A DNA stretch of 64,000 nt from Rhodoferax sp. Its GTDB lineage: Bacteria > Pseudomonadota > Gammaproteobacteria > Burkholderiales > Burkholderiaceae_C. A program made the position numbers and the translations under genes. Below the pieces are notes generated by a model, which worked only from the letters and a program-made list of their open reading frames with translations, was not told the origin of the DNA and did not search any database. Where the stretch lies: positions 62,001-126,000 of the forward strand of contig NZ_JAQTMS010000002.1 of NCBI RefSeq assembly GCF_028714215.1, in the 5' to 3' direction. Shown here one piece after another: positions 34,048 to 45,135 of the stretch; position 1 is the first letter of the stretch; each line of letters opens with the position of its first letter.

Positions 34048-34951
34048 GCCCATCTCCGTTCGATTGCCAAGTCAGTTCTCTTGCCTGCGCCACATTATCG
34101 GTGCGCTGTTGCTGGTGCTGGCGACGCTGGGCTTGTCGGGCTGTAGCGCCGTCAAGTTGAGCTACAACAACGCCCCCGAGCTGACCTACTGGTGGCTCGA
34201 CAGTTACCTCGACCTGAACGAAACGCAGTCGCTCAAACTGCGCTCCGACCTGACTGCCCTGCAAGCCTGGCATCGGCAAATGGAACTCCCCCAATACGTC
34301 AGCACGCTGGAAAGACTGCAGCGCCTGGCCGCCACTGAGGTGACCCCGCTGCAAGTCTGTACCTTGTATGAGGAACTGCGGCCACGGCTGCAGGTCTTGC
34401 TCGATCGGGCCGAGCCCACGCTGGTAGCTCTGGCGCCCACCCTCACGGCCACGCAACTTGAGCATCTGGCACGCCAGTTCAATAAGCGCAATGGGAAATG
34501 GCGCGCCGAGTGGCTCGACAACTCCGCAGCAGAACAGGCCGCCCGGCGCGCCCAGCAGTTAACGGACCGGGCCGAGCACTTCTACGGACCCCTGGAGGAA
34601 GCCCAACTGGCGATGTTGCGCGCCAGCGTGGCGCGCTCTGTTTTCGATGCAGATGTGAAATACCGGGAAACACTGCGCCGCCAGCAGGACGCGCTGCAAA
34701 CATTGCGCCAGTTGCAGGCCGACCCGGGGCCGGCGGGCCACGTCAAAACAGCCGTCCACGCCCTGCTGGAGCGCACCCTGAACTCGCCCGCTGCGGACTA
34801 TCGAAGTTACGCGGAACGATCGACCCAGGAAAATTGCCGGCTATTGGCCACCCTGCACAACAGCGCCACGCCGGCCCAGCGCCAGCGCTTGCTTGAAACC
34901 TTGCAGGACTATGCAGCCGATGCCCGCTCGCTGATGGCGCCAAGTCGCTAA
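34046..34951 (+). CDS. DUF6279 family lipoprotein
   Basis: 301 residues. A lipoprotein signal peptide ends LVLATLGLSGCSAVKLSYNN, with the lipobox LSGC giving a lipidated Cys near residue 33. The mature part is helical and begins NAPELTYWWLDSYLDLNETQ, the opening that defines DUF6279. It is probably anchored to the outer membrane facing the periplasm. Function is unknown. The start at 34046 overlaps the glmU start codon on the other strand and has no good ribosome site, so translation may begin at a nearby GTG/TTG. Confidence 0.85.
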   Translation: MPISVRLPSQFSCLRHIIGALLLVLATLGLSGCSAVKLSYNNAPELTYWWLDSYLDLNETQSLKLRSDLTALQAWHRQMELPQYVSTLERLQRLAATEVTPLQVCTLYEELRPRLQVLLDRAEPTLVALAPTLTATQLEHLARQFNKRNGKWRAEWLDNSAAEQAARRAQQLTDRAEHFYGPLEEAQLAMLRASVARSVFDADVKYRETLRRQQDALQTLRQLQADPGPAGHVKTAVHALLERTLNSPAADYRSYAERSTQENCRLLATLHNSATPAQRQRLLETLQDYAADARSLMAPSR

Positions 34952-34960
34952 CATCGGGCC

Positions 34961-36361
<1,401 letters not shown>

Positions 36362-36380
36362 GCATCCCAAGGATTTACCC

Positions 36381-36806
36381 ATGGCGGCCCCCCGCAACGA
36401 ATTTGCCCAGTACTGCTGCGACCTGCTGAGCGCGGCCGGTCCCTGTCTGGCACGCCGCATGTTCGGCGGCTACGGCATCAGCAGCGACGGCTTGACGCTG
36501 GCCTTGCTGGTCGATCTGGGTGACGGCGAGAAACTCTGGCTCAAAGCCGACGAATCGTCGCGGCCGGTCTTTGAAGCCGCCGGTTGCGCGCGTTTTACCT
36601 ACCTGGCAAAAGGCCAGGCCAAGAGCATGAACTATTACAGCGCACCCGATGACGCCATGGAGTCGACGCAACTGATGGCACCCTGGGCCCGGCTGGCGCT
36701 GGAAGCGGCACTCAAGGCGCATCAATCGAAACCCGTCGTGCGCCGCGCGGCCAAGACCAAAACCAAGGCTCCGAGCAAATCACGCTCCGGCGTCAAGGCG
36801 GGTTAG
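36381..36806 (+). CDS. TfoX N-terminal domain protein
   Basis: 141 residues. [20 protein letters not shown] and [20 protein letters not shown] followed by [16 protein letters not shown] match the TfoX_N domain (the '[10 protein letters not shown]..g..fali' pattern). The C-terminal TfoX domain is absent and is replaced by a short Lys-rich tail ([19 protein letters not shown]). TfoX/Sxy proteins are linked to competence regulation in gamma-proteobacteria; for single-domain versions the role is not established. Its last 14 bases overlap the DUF2917 gene tail-to-tail. Confidence 0.85.
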   Translation: MAAPRNEFAQYCCDLLSAAGPCLARRMFGGYGISSDGLTLALLVDLGDGEKLWLKADESSRPVFEAAGCARFTYLAKGQAKSMNYYSAPDDAMESTQLMAPWARLALEAALKAHQSKPVVRRAAKTKTKAPSKSRSGVKAG

Positions 36807-37287
36807 CTTCACATTTGGACAGCACCCGCCCGCGCCCGGCGACCAGGAACTCGGCGTAACCGGCAAGCCCCAGGGCCAGTCGGCCCAAGGCACTGCCGGC
36901 CATCAACACAGCCTGCCCGGCCTCGTGCAGCGGCTCAATCACCGCCGCATTCCAGCGCGCTGCGGATGCGGTTACCGCTGCGGCAACAGGTGTCCACTCG
37001 AAGTAAACCGGCGCCTCGCCCGAGTCAGGCCAGGGCTCCAGAACCAGGTGCTGCCCGGCGCCTACCGGCAGGCGCTGGCCGCGCTGCAAGAAACGATCGC
37101 CCGATTCGTTGCCTGCCCCCCGCTGCGGGCCGTCCAACGTGGCCCAGACCCGCCCCTGGGTAATACGCAGCATGCCGGCCTGACGCGGGCGCAGGCTGAT
37201 GGCGCGTCCGGCCGCCAGCTGCCAGCGTCCCGCGACGGCGGGGCCGGCGTCGGAGAATTGGAATGGAAGATTATTTTGGCTCGTCAT
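36793..37287 (-). CDS. DUF2917 domain-containing protein
   Basis: 164 residues; AAGGAGG five bases before the ATG at 37287 settles the start, and an extension to 37347 would lie outside the family. The conserved part is residues about 15-85: WQLAAGRAISLRPRQAGMLR, ITQGRVWATLDGPQRG and GDRFLQRGQRLPVGAGQHLV. It resembles a small cupin-like barrel. The tail contains an amphipathic Ala-rich helix. DUF2917 genes are commonly divergent from a GcvA-like LysR regulator in Burkholderiales, exactly as here, and are thought to be its target. Confidence 0.85.
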   Translation of the reverse strand: MTSQNNLPFQFSDAGPAVAGRWQLAAGRAISLRPRQAGMLRITQGRVWATLDGPQRGAGNESGDRFLQRGQRLPVGAGQHLVLEPWPDSGEAPVYFEWTPVAAAVTASAARWNAAVIEPLHEAGQAVLMAGSALGRLALGLAGYAEFLVAGRGRVLSKCEANPP

Positions 37288-37415
37288 GACAGCCTCCTTG
37301 GGTTCAGTTGGGTACCCATGATGGCTTCGACAAGCTTGTTCGTCCAATGAATTCGGGATAAGCTATTGATTCTATTTACGCATCAATTGATTGACCCATT
37401 CGAACCCTCGTACCG

Positions 37416-38375
37416 ATGCCACACTCTGAAAAACAGCAGCGCACGCGACCGATTTCGGTCGGCCAGTTGCGCGCCTTCGAGGCGGTGGCGCGGCACCTCA
37501 ACTTCCGCGCCGCGTCGGAACAGTTGTCGCTGACCCAAAGCGCCATCAGCCGCCAGATTCAAACCCTGGAGGACGAGGTCGGCGTGGCCTTGTTTTTGCG
37601 CCACACGCGGGCGGTCGAGCTGACTGCCGCCGGCGCCCAGTTGCTGCGCGCGGTGGTACCGGCGCTGGAACGCATGGACGGCGCGGTGCGGCAGATCCGG
37701 CGCAGCGCCGGGCGCAAAAATGTGGCCATCAGCACCTGGGCCTCCTTTGCCTCCATGTGGCTGATCCCGCGGCTGGAGGCCTTTCAGCGCGAACACCCCG
37801 ACATCGACATCCGGATTGATGCCACCGATGTGGCGGTCGACCTGGACACCAGCGACGTCGACCTGGCGCTGCGCTACAAACAACCCGGCACCGTGCCGGC
37901 CCATGCGCAACGCCTGTTCGGGGAACAACTGACCGCCGTGGCCAGCCCCTGGCTGCTGAAAAGCGGCCACGCCCTGAAACGTGGGGAGGATCTGGCGCAT
38001 TTCGCTTTGATAGAGGACAGCGTCGCGCACCAGACGCGATCTTTGGAGTGGTTGACCTGGCGGCGCTGGCTGGATCAGCACGATTTAAAAAAACTGGAAC
38101 CCAAGCGCTGGCTCTACTTCAACTACGCCCACCAAATTGCGCAGGCGGCGCTGACTGGGCAAGGCGTGGCGCTGGCGCGCATGCCGCTGGTGGCGGACAG
38201 CCTGGCCAGCGGCGACCTGGTGGAGGTTTTGCCAGGCATGCGCCTGGATTCGCCTTTGGCCTACTGGCTGATCGTCGGCCCGCGCAGTGCCGCCCGGCCC
38301 GAGGTCCGGGCCTTCTGCGAGTGGCTGACGGCGCAGGCGGAGTTGACGCGATTGGCGATCGGCGAGACCCTGTAA
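37416..38375 (+). CDS. LysR-family transcriptional regulator (GcvA-like)
   Basis: 319 residues. The HTH covers residues about 10-68: LRAFEAVARHLNFRAASEQL, SLTQSAISRQIQTLEDEVGV, ALFLRHTRAVELTAAG. The effector domain follows, with ISTWASFASMWLIPRLEAFQ and DIRIDATDVAVDLDTSDVDL, as in GcvA-like proteins. The 128-base gap to the divergent DUF2917 gene should carry the shared operator. The effector is unknown. Confidence 0.9.
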   Translation: MPHSEKQQRTRPISVGQLRAFEAVARHLNFRAASEQLSLTQSAISRQIQTLEDEVGVALFLRHTRAVELTAAGAQLLRAVVPALERMDGAVRQIRRSAGRKNVAISTWASFASMWLIPRLEAFQREHPDIDIRIDATDVAVDLDTSDVDLALRYKQPGTVPAHAQRLFGEQLTAVASPWLLKSGHALKRGEDLAHFALIEDSVAHQTRSLEWLTWRRWLDQHDLKKLEPKRWLYFNYAHQIAQAALTGQGVALARMPLVADSLASGDLVEVLPGMRLDSPLAYWLIVGPRSAARPEVRAFCEWLTAQAELTRLAIGETL

Positions 38376-38381
38376 GCCCGT

Positions 38382-38981
38382 TCAGGCCGGCCAGACCACG
38401 CCGTTGTCGTTCAGGATCGCGTCGAGCGGCAGATCATGCGGCTCGGGCTCGAAATCCGGCAGAAAATCGGTGGCGAAGCCGAGCCCCACGGTGAACGGCC
38501 GCGGCTCCAGTTTGGCCAGCATGCGATCGTAGAAACCACCGCCGTAACCGAGCCGATAACCGCCCGGTGCGTAGCCGACACAGGCGACAAACAACAGGGT
38601 CGGAGTGATCACCTCGGTGTCCTTGGGCTTGGGAATGCCGTAGGCGTCCTCTTCCATCGGGCAGCCCGGATACCAGGCATGAAAAGTCATGCTCTTGTGA
38701 ACCTTGTCGACCACCGGCAAACCGATCCGGCGCGGTTGCGGCTGCTCGATCAGTTCACCATCTTCCTTCCAGCGGTGCAGGGCTGGCAGCGGATCAAACT
38801 CACCCTTGATCGGCCAATAGGCGCCGATCACGCTATCGGGCCGGCCGACCAGCCAGATGCGCAACACGCGCTGCAATAAATCGACCCGTTGTCGGCGATC
38901 CGGGAGGTTCAGACGTTGCTCAATCAGGAGTTTGCGCAGTGCTTTTTTCTCAAGCGCCTTTTTTCCATTCAAGTTGTCCAT
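38382..38981 (-). CDS. 5-formyltetrahydrofolate cyclo-ligase (copy 2)
   Basis: 199 residues, start ATG 38981. Family motifs are ALEKKALRKLLIEQRLNLPD, IGAYWPIKGEFDP, HAWYPGCPMEEDAYGIPKP and the signature YAPGGYRLGYGGGFYDRMLA, then FTVGLGFATDFLPDFEPEPH. It is convergent with the LysR gene and divergent from the lytic transglycosylase, 9 bases away. The longer open frame that extends upstream into the transglycosylase gene is not coding. Copy 1 (15006-15593) shares only the motifs. One copy is probably the housekeeping enzyme and the other may serve a specialised folate or stress role. Confidence 0.9.
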   Translation of the reverse strand: MDNLNGKKALEKKALRKLLIEQRLNLPDRRQRVDLLQRVLRIWLVGRPDSVIGAYWPIKGEFDPLPALHRWKEDGELIEQPQPRRIGLPVVDKVHKSMTFHAWYPGCPMEEDAYGIPKPKDTEVITPTLLFVACVGYAPGGYRLGYGGGFYDRMLAKLEPRPFTVGLGFATDFLPDFEPEPHDLPLDAILNDNGVVWPA

Positions 38982-38990
38982 AATCCCCAC

Positions 38991-40994
38991 ATGCAGTTTC
39001 ACGCCATTTTGACATCGATTGCGCTCCCGATCTGCCTGTTGCTGACAGCCATCTCGCCGGTGCGGGCGCAGCCCCCGGCCGCGACCAAGGTCCATGGCGA
39101 CGAGGCGATTCTGGAAATGAGCCAAGCCTTCAAAAGCGGCAACAGCAAGCGCCTGACGGCGCTGCTGCCGCAAGTCCGCGACCATTTGCTGGAACCTTGG
39201 GCCGCCTACTGGGAACTGCGCGCCCGCCTCGACACTGCTGTCCCCAGTGAAGTGGAGCAATTCTTTGCCCGTTTTGCCGGCAGCTACCAGGAAGACCGCC
39301 TGCGCGACGACTGGCTGCTGCTGCTGGGTCAGCGCCGCTACTGGAGCGACTTTGCCGCCCAGCTGCCGCTGTTTCGCATGAACGACGACCGCGAGGTGCG
39401 CTGCTATGCGCTGGCCCTGGAGCCGCTCCCGGGCGGCGTGGAGCGCGCCGACGAATTGAAGCGCCAGTGGTACGGGCAAAGGGAAGCCGACGACGCTTGT
39501 TTCTTTGCCGCGGCCCACCTGTATGCCGCCCAACAACTGAGCGATGCCGACGTCTGGCGCAAGGCGCGGCTGGCGATGGAGGCCAATCGCCCCAAAGTCG
39601 CCAGATTGGCGGCCGAGATCATCTCGCCGGCAGCGGCCGCACCGATTGACGAGATCAGCAAGGATCCAACCCGTTTCCTGTCCAAGCGCGTCGGTGCGGC
39701 CGGCCGCACCGGCAAGGAAGCGGTCGTGCTGGCCTTGATCCGCCTGGCCCTGAGCGAGCCCGACAAGGCCGCCAGCCTGTTGGAGAACCACTGGAGCGTG
39801 CACCTCAGCCCCGAGCAGCGCTCATGGGTCTGGGGCGTGATCGGCAAACAGGTGGCGCAGCGCCCTGGCAGCGACGCCTTGCAGCACTATGCCAAGGCCA
39901 AAGACAGCGATTTGAGCGACAGCCAGCTCGGCTGGAAAGTTCGCGCCGCCCTGCGCCAGTCCCAATGGAAGGAGGTGCTGGGCGCGACCCGGGCGATGAG
40001 CCTTCCGGTCCGGCAGGAAGCGGTCTGGGTCTACTGGCAAGCCCGGGCCCTGCTGAAGCTGGCCCGGACCGAGCCCGACCGCACCGCGGCCAGGAATCTG
40101 CTGGAGAGCATTGCCGGCGTACGCGGTTTTTACGAACAACTGGCGCTGGAAGAATTGGGCCGGGGCATCACGGTACCGGCCCGCCCGGAACCCCTGCGCC
40201 CCGAGGAGAAGGACGGCGCTGCCCTGAACGCAGGTCTGAAGCGCGGCCTGTACGCGATCCAGATCGGTTTGCGCAGCGACGGCGTGCGCGAGTGGAACTA
40301 CAGCACCAGCCTGCACAGTCGCGGCGGCATGAACGACCGCGAGTTGCTGGCGGCGGCCGATCTGGCCTGCCAGCGCGAGGTTTGGGACCGTTGCATCAAC
40401 ACCAGCGAGCGGACCAAAGCCCAGATCGACTTCGAGCAGCGCTTTCCCATGCCGCACAAGGAAGCGGTGCTGCAACGCGCGGCTCAAACGGGCATCGACC
40501 CGGCCTACGTCTACGGCCTGATCCGGCAGGAAAGCCGCTTCATCATGGACGCCCAGTCGGTGGTCGGCGCCGCCGGTCTGATGCAGGTGATGCCGCCCAC
40601 CGCGCGCTGGACCGCGAAAAAAATCGGCCTGCCCCATTTCAAGCCGTACCAGATCAACGAGCGCGACACCAACATCGCGATCGGCGTGGGCTACCTCAAG
40701 CTGCTGCTGGACGGCTTCGACGGCTCCTTGCCACTGGCCGCTGCTGCCTACAACGCAGGCCCCAGCCGACCCCGCAGCTGGCGCGGCCAAAATGGCGCGC
40801 CGCTGCTGGAAGCCGCCATCTGGATTGAAAACATCCCTTTTACAGAGACCCGCGATTACGTCAAGAAGGTGCTGTCGAACACCAGCAGCTATGCGGCGCT
40901 GATGACCGGTCAGCCGCAGTCGCTGAAAGCGCGTCTGGGACTGGTGGGGCCGCGCGACGCCAGTGCGCCCGAACCGGGCCTGGACCTGCCCTGA
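38991..40994 (+). CDS. slt: Soluble lytic murein transglycosylase
   Basis: 667 residues. The start at 38991 gives a signal peptide, MQFHAILTSIALPICLLLTA...VRAQ, cleaved near residue 28. The large N-terminal part is an alpha-superhelical 'doughnut' (U and L domains). The C-terminal SLT catalytic domain begins near residue 500 with GIDPAYVYGLIRQESRFIMD, where the Glu of QES is catalytic. It continues VVGAAGLMQVMPPTARWTAK, NIAIGVGYLKLLLDGFDGSL and AAAAYNAGPSRPRSWRG. The enzyme cleaves peptidoglycan glycan strands in the periplasm, forming 1,6-anhydro ends. Confidence 0.93.
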   Translation: MQFHAILTSIALPICLLLTAISPVRAQPPAATKVHGDEAILEMSQAFKSGNSKRLTALLPQVRDHLLEPWAAYWELRARLDTAVPSEVEQFFARFAGSYQEDRLRDDWLLLLGQRRYWSDFAAQLPLFRMNDDREVRCYALALEPLPGGVERADELKRQWYGQREADDACFFAAAHLYAAQQLSDADVWRKARLAMEANRPKVARLAAEIISPAAAAPIDEISKDPTRFLSKRVGAAGRTGKEAVVLALIRLALSEPDKAASLLENHWSVHLSPEQRSWVWGVIGKQVAQRPGSDALQHYAKAKDSDLSDSQLGWKVRAALRQSQWKEVLGATRAMSLPVRQEAVWVYWQARALLKLARTEPDRTAARNLLESIAGVRGFYEQLALEELGRGITVPARPEPLRPEEKDGAALNAGLKRGLYAIQIGLRSDGVREWNYSTSLHSRGGMNDRELLAAADLACQREVWDRCINTSERTKAQIDFEQRFPMPHKEAVLQRAAQTGIDPAYVYGLIRQESRFIMDAQSVVGAAGLMQVMPPTARWTAKKIGLPHFKPYQINERDTNIAIGVGYLKLLLDGFDGSLPLAAAAYNAGPSRPRSWRGQNGAPLLEAAIWIENIPFTETRDYVKKVLSNTSSYAALMTGQPQSLKARLGLVGPRDASAPEPGLDLP

Positions 40995-41091
40995 GCGGGC
41001 CTGACGGGTCACTCCGGCCGCCGCGCTTGCGCTTGTGGCGACTCGCGCGGCCGGTTGATCTGAATAGAATTGTGACGTTTTGGAGAAACCC

Positions 41092-41796
41092 ATGCTCAAG
41101 CTCTACATCGGCAACAAGAACTATTCCTCCTGGTCCATGCGCGCCTGGGTGCTGCTGAAGCAGGCCGGCATCCCGTTCGAGGAGGTGATGGTCCGTTTTG
41201 ACTCGTTCGACGAGGACGCCGGCTCCGGTTTCAAGCGCACCATGAAGGCGCTGACTCCCACCGGCAAGGTGCCGGTGCTGGTGGACGGCGAGCTGGTGGT
41301 GTGGGACACGCTGGCGATTGCGGAGTACCTGGCGGAGCAGTTCCCCGACAAAGCGCTGTGGCCGCAGGACAAGGCAGCCCGAGCCCGGGCGCGTAGCCTG
41401 TGCGCCGAGATGCATGCCGGTTTCACCGCCTTGCGCGGCAATTGTCCGATGAACATCGAAGCCGCGCTGGCCGACACCGGGGCGCTGATCTGGCGCGACA
41501 AGCCGGCGGTGCGGACCGACGTGGAACGTCTGGTCGCCATGTGGCGCGAGTTGCTGAGCCAATATGGCGGCCCCCTGCTGTTTGGTGGTTTCAGCATCGC
41601 TGACGCCTACTTCGCCCCGGTCTGCATGCGCCTGAAAAGCTACGCGCTGCCGCTGCCAGCCGACATTTCCGAGTACCTGGAACGCGTTTGCGCGCTGCCC
41701 GGCGTGCAGGCCTGGATCAGTCTGGCGCTGGCCGAGAAAGACTTTCTGGCATTCGAAGAGCCCTACCGTTTGGCAGCCTCGGCCAGCAGCCGCTGA
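41092..41796 (+). CDS. Glutathione S-transferase family protein
   Basis: 234 residues; GGAG precedes the ATG at 41092, which is preferred to 41080. The thioredoxin-like N-domain reads LKLYIGNKNYSSWSMRAWVL, with the catalytic Ser in YSSWS, then TPTGKVPVLVDGELVVWDTL for the glutathione site (VPVL cis-Pro, D-T/S). The C-terminal all-helical domain follows with SIADAYFAPVCMRLKSYALP (N-capping S..D). Cytosolic. The electrophile or disulfide substrate is unknown. Confidence 0.92.
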   Translation: MLKLYIGNKNYSSWSMRAWVLLKQAGIPFEEVMVRFDSFDEDAGSGFKRTMKALTPTGKVPVLVDGELVVWDTLAIAEYLAEQFPDKALWPQDKAARARARSLCAEMHAGFTALRGNCPMNIEAALADTGALIWRDKPAVRTDVERLVAMWRELLSQYGGPLLFGGFSIADAYFAPVCMRLKSYALPLPADISEYLERVCALPGVQAWISLALAEKDFLAFEEPYRLAASASSR

Positions 41797-41820
41797 ACGG
41801 CCCACCTGCCCGGCAGAAAC

Positions 41821-44800
41821 GTGAACGACGCCCTGCCACCGAACGACGAGATGGCGCCTGCTCGACCAGCACCGTTGGAGGCGGTGTTGCCCGAGGGCGA
41901 AGACCGTTACCGCAGCTTGATCGAGTGGTCGCCCGAAGCGTTCAATATTCATCGCGACGGGAAGCTGCTGTACGTCAATCAGGCGGCCGTCAAGCTGTTT
42001 GGCGCACGCTCGGCGCAAGAGCTGGTAGGTAAATCGATCCTCGACCTGGTGCATCCGGACTTTCATCAAATCACCCTGGCCCGTGCCAAGAGCATTCTCG
42101 ACCAGGGCAGCGCAACGACAATGCGCGAACTGAAATATTTCAAGCTCGATGGAACGGCCATCGACGTCGAGGTTCAGGGTATGCCCATCATCTTCGAGGG
42201 AAAACCGGCGGCCCTGGTGGCCATGCGTGACATTACCGGACGCAAGCTGACCGAGATCACGCTGCTGGAGATGAACGCGCAACTGAACGAAAAATCCCAA
42301 CTGCTGCAAACCACCCTGGACAGCATCAGCCAGGGCATTTTCATGACCGATGCCGATGGACGGGTAAGCACCTTCAATCACCGGGTGGCGGAGTTGCTGG
42401 AGCTACCGGAGAGCCTGCTGGCGAGTCGTTCCAGCATCGAGGAGTTGACCCGCTATCAGCTCGAAAGAGGCGACTTCGGTCCGGCCGAGGGTCTGGTCGA
42501 CAGCCACGCGCGCGCTTACGTGGCAGCCGCCGGCAAGGGCGAGATCCCGCAGCGCTATTTGCGGGTGACGCCGGCCGGGCGGACACTGGAAGTCAAGACG
42601 CAAACCCTGCCCAGCGGCGGCATGGTGCGCACCTTCACCGATGTGACCGACTACGTTCAGGCCGAGGCCGACCGGCAGCGGTTGAACCTGCTGATCAATG
42701 CCACCCACGCCATTGCCCGGGTCGGTGGCTGGGATGCCGATATCGCCAATGACCGGCTGTTCTGGACGGAGGGGGTTTACCGCATTCTTGAAACTTCGCC
42801 CGAGCAGTACTCACCGGAGCTGGCCACGACCAGTCAGTTTTTCACACCCGAATCGCGCGTCGTGGTCAAGGCGTCTTACGCGGACGTCGTCAATCAGCCC
42901 AAAACCCATGATTTCGTGATCGAGATGATCACCGCCAAGGGGCGCCACATCTGGGTTCATTCGATGGGCGCAACCACCTGGGAGCAAGGTCGACCGGTGA
43001 AGCGCACGGCGATGCTGCAGGACATTACCGAACGCAAGCAGGCCGAGGCGGCATGGCGCGAGAACGAGCAACGCTGGAAGCTGGCGCTGGAGAGTATCGG
43101 CGACGGTGTGTGGGACTGGCACGTCCAGACCGGCGAGCGGTTTTCTTCGAAACGTCTGAAGGAAATGTACGGCTTTGCCGAGCACGAAGAACTCGATCGC
43201 GACGAAATAGACACGCGCACCCATCCCGATGACCAGGCGCAAGTGCTGCGCGACCGCCAGGCCCATTTTGACGGCCTGACACCGACTTACGTCAATGAAC
43301 ATCGGGTGCGCTGCCGGGACGGCAGCTGGAAATGGGTCTTGACGCGCGGCCTGGTGATCAGCCGCGATGCCCAGGGCAAGCCGCTGCGCATGATAGGCAC
43401 CCACACCGACATCACCGAACGCAAGCACAGTGAGGCCGCCTTGCGCGAAAACGAGCAGCGCTGGAAACTGGCGCTGGAGAGCACCGGAGACGGCATGTGG
43501 GAGTGGTACATCCAAACCGATGAAGAATTTTTCTCCAAGAGTTTGCTGAAAATGTACGGTTATGGCGACGACGATGCAATCGATCCGGTCGACAAATTCG
43601 ACCTGCGCACCCACCCCGATGACCGGGCCCAGCTGCAGCTTGACCGGCAGGCCCATTTCGACGGCCTGACACCTACTTTCAGTAATGAACGCCGCCTGCG
43701 TTGCAAGGATGGGAGCTGGAAATGGGTGCTGTCCCGCGGCATGGTGATCAATCGCGATGCCCAGGGCAAGCCGCTGCGCATGATAGGCACCCACACCGAT
43801 ATCACCGAGCGCAAGAAGTCGGAATCTCTGATCTGGCAGCAAGCCCATATCGACGCACTGACCGGCCTGCCGAATCGCCGCATGCTGCACGAGCGACTGG
43901 AACAGGAGATCAAGAAAGCCAGGCGTGACGGCCAGCAACTGGCCTTGTTGTTCATTGACTTGGACCATTTCAAGGAAGTCAACGATACGCTGGGGCATGA
44001 CAGCGGTGACCTGCTGCTGATCGAAGCCGCCCGGCGCCTGCGCAACTGTGTGCGCGAGTCCGACAGCGTGGCGCGCATGGGTGGCGACGAGTTCACCGTC
44101 ATCCTGACCGAGCTGACCGACGCCAGCAGCGCCGAGGGCATCCTGCAGAAACTGCTGCGTACGCTGGAGACCGTGTTCCGCCTGAACCACGAAACCATCT
44201 TTATCTCAGCCAGCATCGGGGTCACGATCTACCCGCACGATGCCACCGAAATCGAGGACCTTTTCAAAAACGCCGACCAGGCGCTCTATGTCGCCAAAGG
44301 GGCCGGGCGCAATCGCTTCAGCTTCTTCACGCCGGCGCTACAGGAAGCAGCGCAAAACCGGCTGCGTTTGGGCAATGACCTGCGCACGGCGCTGACCGAC
44401 CGGCAATTCCGGATGGTTTACCAGCCCATTGTCGAGCTCGCCACCGGAACCATCCGCAAAGCCGAGGCATTGATCCGCTGGCAGCACCCGACCCGCGGAC
44501 TCGTCAGCCCTGGCGAATTCATCGAGATTGCCGAGACCAGTGGCCTGATCGTCGATATCGGTGAATGGGTATTCCAGCAAGCGGCGCTACAGGCACAGAG
44601 CTGGCGCGCCAGGCTGGACCCCCAATTCCAGATCAGCGTCAACAAATCGCCGGTCCAGTTTCACCACAACTGCAGTATCGACCAGCAATGGTTGCGCCAA
44701 CTCGACGCCCTGGGTCTACCGGGCCAGAGCATGGTGGTGGAAATCACCGAGGGGCTGCTGCTCAACTCCAGCGCCAGCGTGGCCCAGCAACTGCTGGAAC

Positions 44801-45135
44801 TCCATCGTGCCGGCATCGCGGTGTCGCTGGACGACTTCGGTACCGGCTATTCGTCCCTCTCTTATTTGCAGAAATTCGACATCGATTTCATCAAGATCGA
44901 CCAGTCGTTTGTGCGCCACCTGGTGCCCACCTCCACCGATCTGGCCTTGTGCAAGGCCATCATCGTGATGGCGCACGAACTGGGTATGAAAGTGATTGCC
45001 GAGGGCGTCGAGTCGGTGCAGCAACGCGACCTGCTGACGGCAGCCGGTTGCGACTATGGTCAGGGCTACCTGTTCGCGCGGCCGATGTCGGCGAGTGATT
45101 TCGAAACTTTCCTGGCCGCCAAACCGTTCAACTGA
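41821..45135 (+). CDS. Multi-PAS GGDEF-EAL cyclic-di-GMP enzyme
   Basis: 1104 residues, GTG start, no membrane segment. Five PAS domains lie at about 27-145, 160-275, 290-400, 414-536 and 541-663; the last two are near-identical repeats. GGDEF runs about 674-837, with DALTGLPNRRMLHERLEQEI and the intact A-site RMGGDEFTVILTEL near residue 754. EAL runs about 850-1097, with RKAEALIRWQHPTRGLVSPG, VSLDDFGTGYSSLSYLQKFD, KIDQSFVRHLV and VIAEGVESVQQRDLLTAAGC all present. Both synthase and phosphodiesterase motifs look active, so the direction is probably set by PAS input (light, redox or ligand). It overlaps trxC tail-to-tail by eight bases. Confidence 0.93.
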   Translation: MNDALPPNDEMAPARPAPLEAVLPEGEDRYRSLIEWSPEAFNIHRDGKLLYVNQAAVKLFGARSAQELVGKSILDLVHPDFHQITLARAKSILDQGSATTMRELKYFKLDGTAIDVEVQGMPIIFEGKPAALVAMRDITGRKLTEITLLEMNAQLNEKSQLLQTTLDSISQGIFMTDADGRVSTFNHRVAELLELPESLLASRSSIEELTRYQLERGDFGPAEGLVDSHARAYVAAAGKGEIPQRYLRVTPAGRTLEVKTQTLPSGGMVRTFTDVTDYVQAEADRQRLNLLINATHAIARVGGWDADIANDRLFWTEGVYRILETSPEQYSPELATTSQFFTPESRVVVKASYADVVNQPKTHDFVIEMITAKGRHIWVHSMGATTWEQGRPVKRTAMLQDITERKQAEAAWRENEQRWKLALESIGDGVWDWHVQTGERFSSKRLKEMYGFAEHEELDRDEIDTRTHPDDQAQVLRDRQAHFDGLTPTYVNEHRVRCRDGSWKWVLTRGLVISRDAQGKPLRMIGTHTDITERKHSEAALRENEQRWKLALESTGDGMWEWYIQTDEEFFSKSLLKMYGYGDDDAIDPVDKFDLRTHPDDRAQLQLDRQAHFDGLTPTFSNERRLRCKDGSWKWVLSRGMVINRDAQGKPLRMIGTHTDITERKKSESLIWQQAHIDALTGLPNRRMLHERLEQEIKKARRDGQQLALLFIDLDHFKEVNDTLGHDSGDLLLIEAARRLRNCVRESDSVARMGGDEFTVILTELTDASSAEGILQKLLRTLETVFRLNHETIFISASIGVTIYPHDATEIEDLFKNADQALYVAKGAGRNRFSFFTPALQEAAQNRLRLGNDLRTALTDRQFRMVYQPIVELATGTIRKAEALIRWQHPTRGLVSPGEFIEIAETSGLIVDIGEWVFQQAALQAQSWRARLDPQFQISVNKSPVQFHHNCSIDQQWLRQLDALGLPGQSMVVEITEGLLLNSSASVAQQLLELHRAGIAVSLDDFGTGYSSLSYLQKFDIDFIKIDQSFVRHLVPTSTDLALCKAIIVMAHELGMKVIAEGVESVQQRDLLTAAGCDYGQGYLFARPMSASDFETFLAAKPFN
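43060..43810 (+). repeat. Tandem DNA-level duplication of a PAS domain
   Basis: Two adjacent units of about 375 bases (43060-43435 and 43436-43810) encode PAS4 and PAS5 of the GGDEF-EAL protein. They share long nearly identical stretches at the DNA level, such as the segment coding for DAQGKPLRMIGTHTDITERK, and the start ENEQRWKLALES in both. The middle parts have diverged. This points to a fairly recent intragenic duplication. Confidence 0.75.

Noticed and set aside
38982-39803. Upstream extension of the second 5-FCL frame to 473 codons
   Set aside because: The extension is antisense to the lytic transglycosylase and unlike 5-FCL; the family start is at 38981.
39824-42381. Long frames overlapping slt and the GGDEF-EAL gene on both strands
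   Set aside because: The annotated genes show complete domain motifs and ribosome sites; the overlapping frames show neither.
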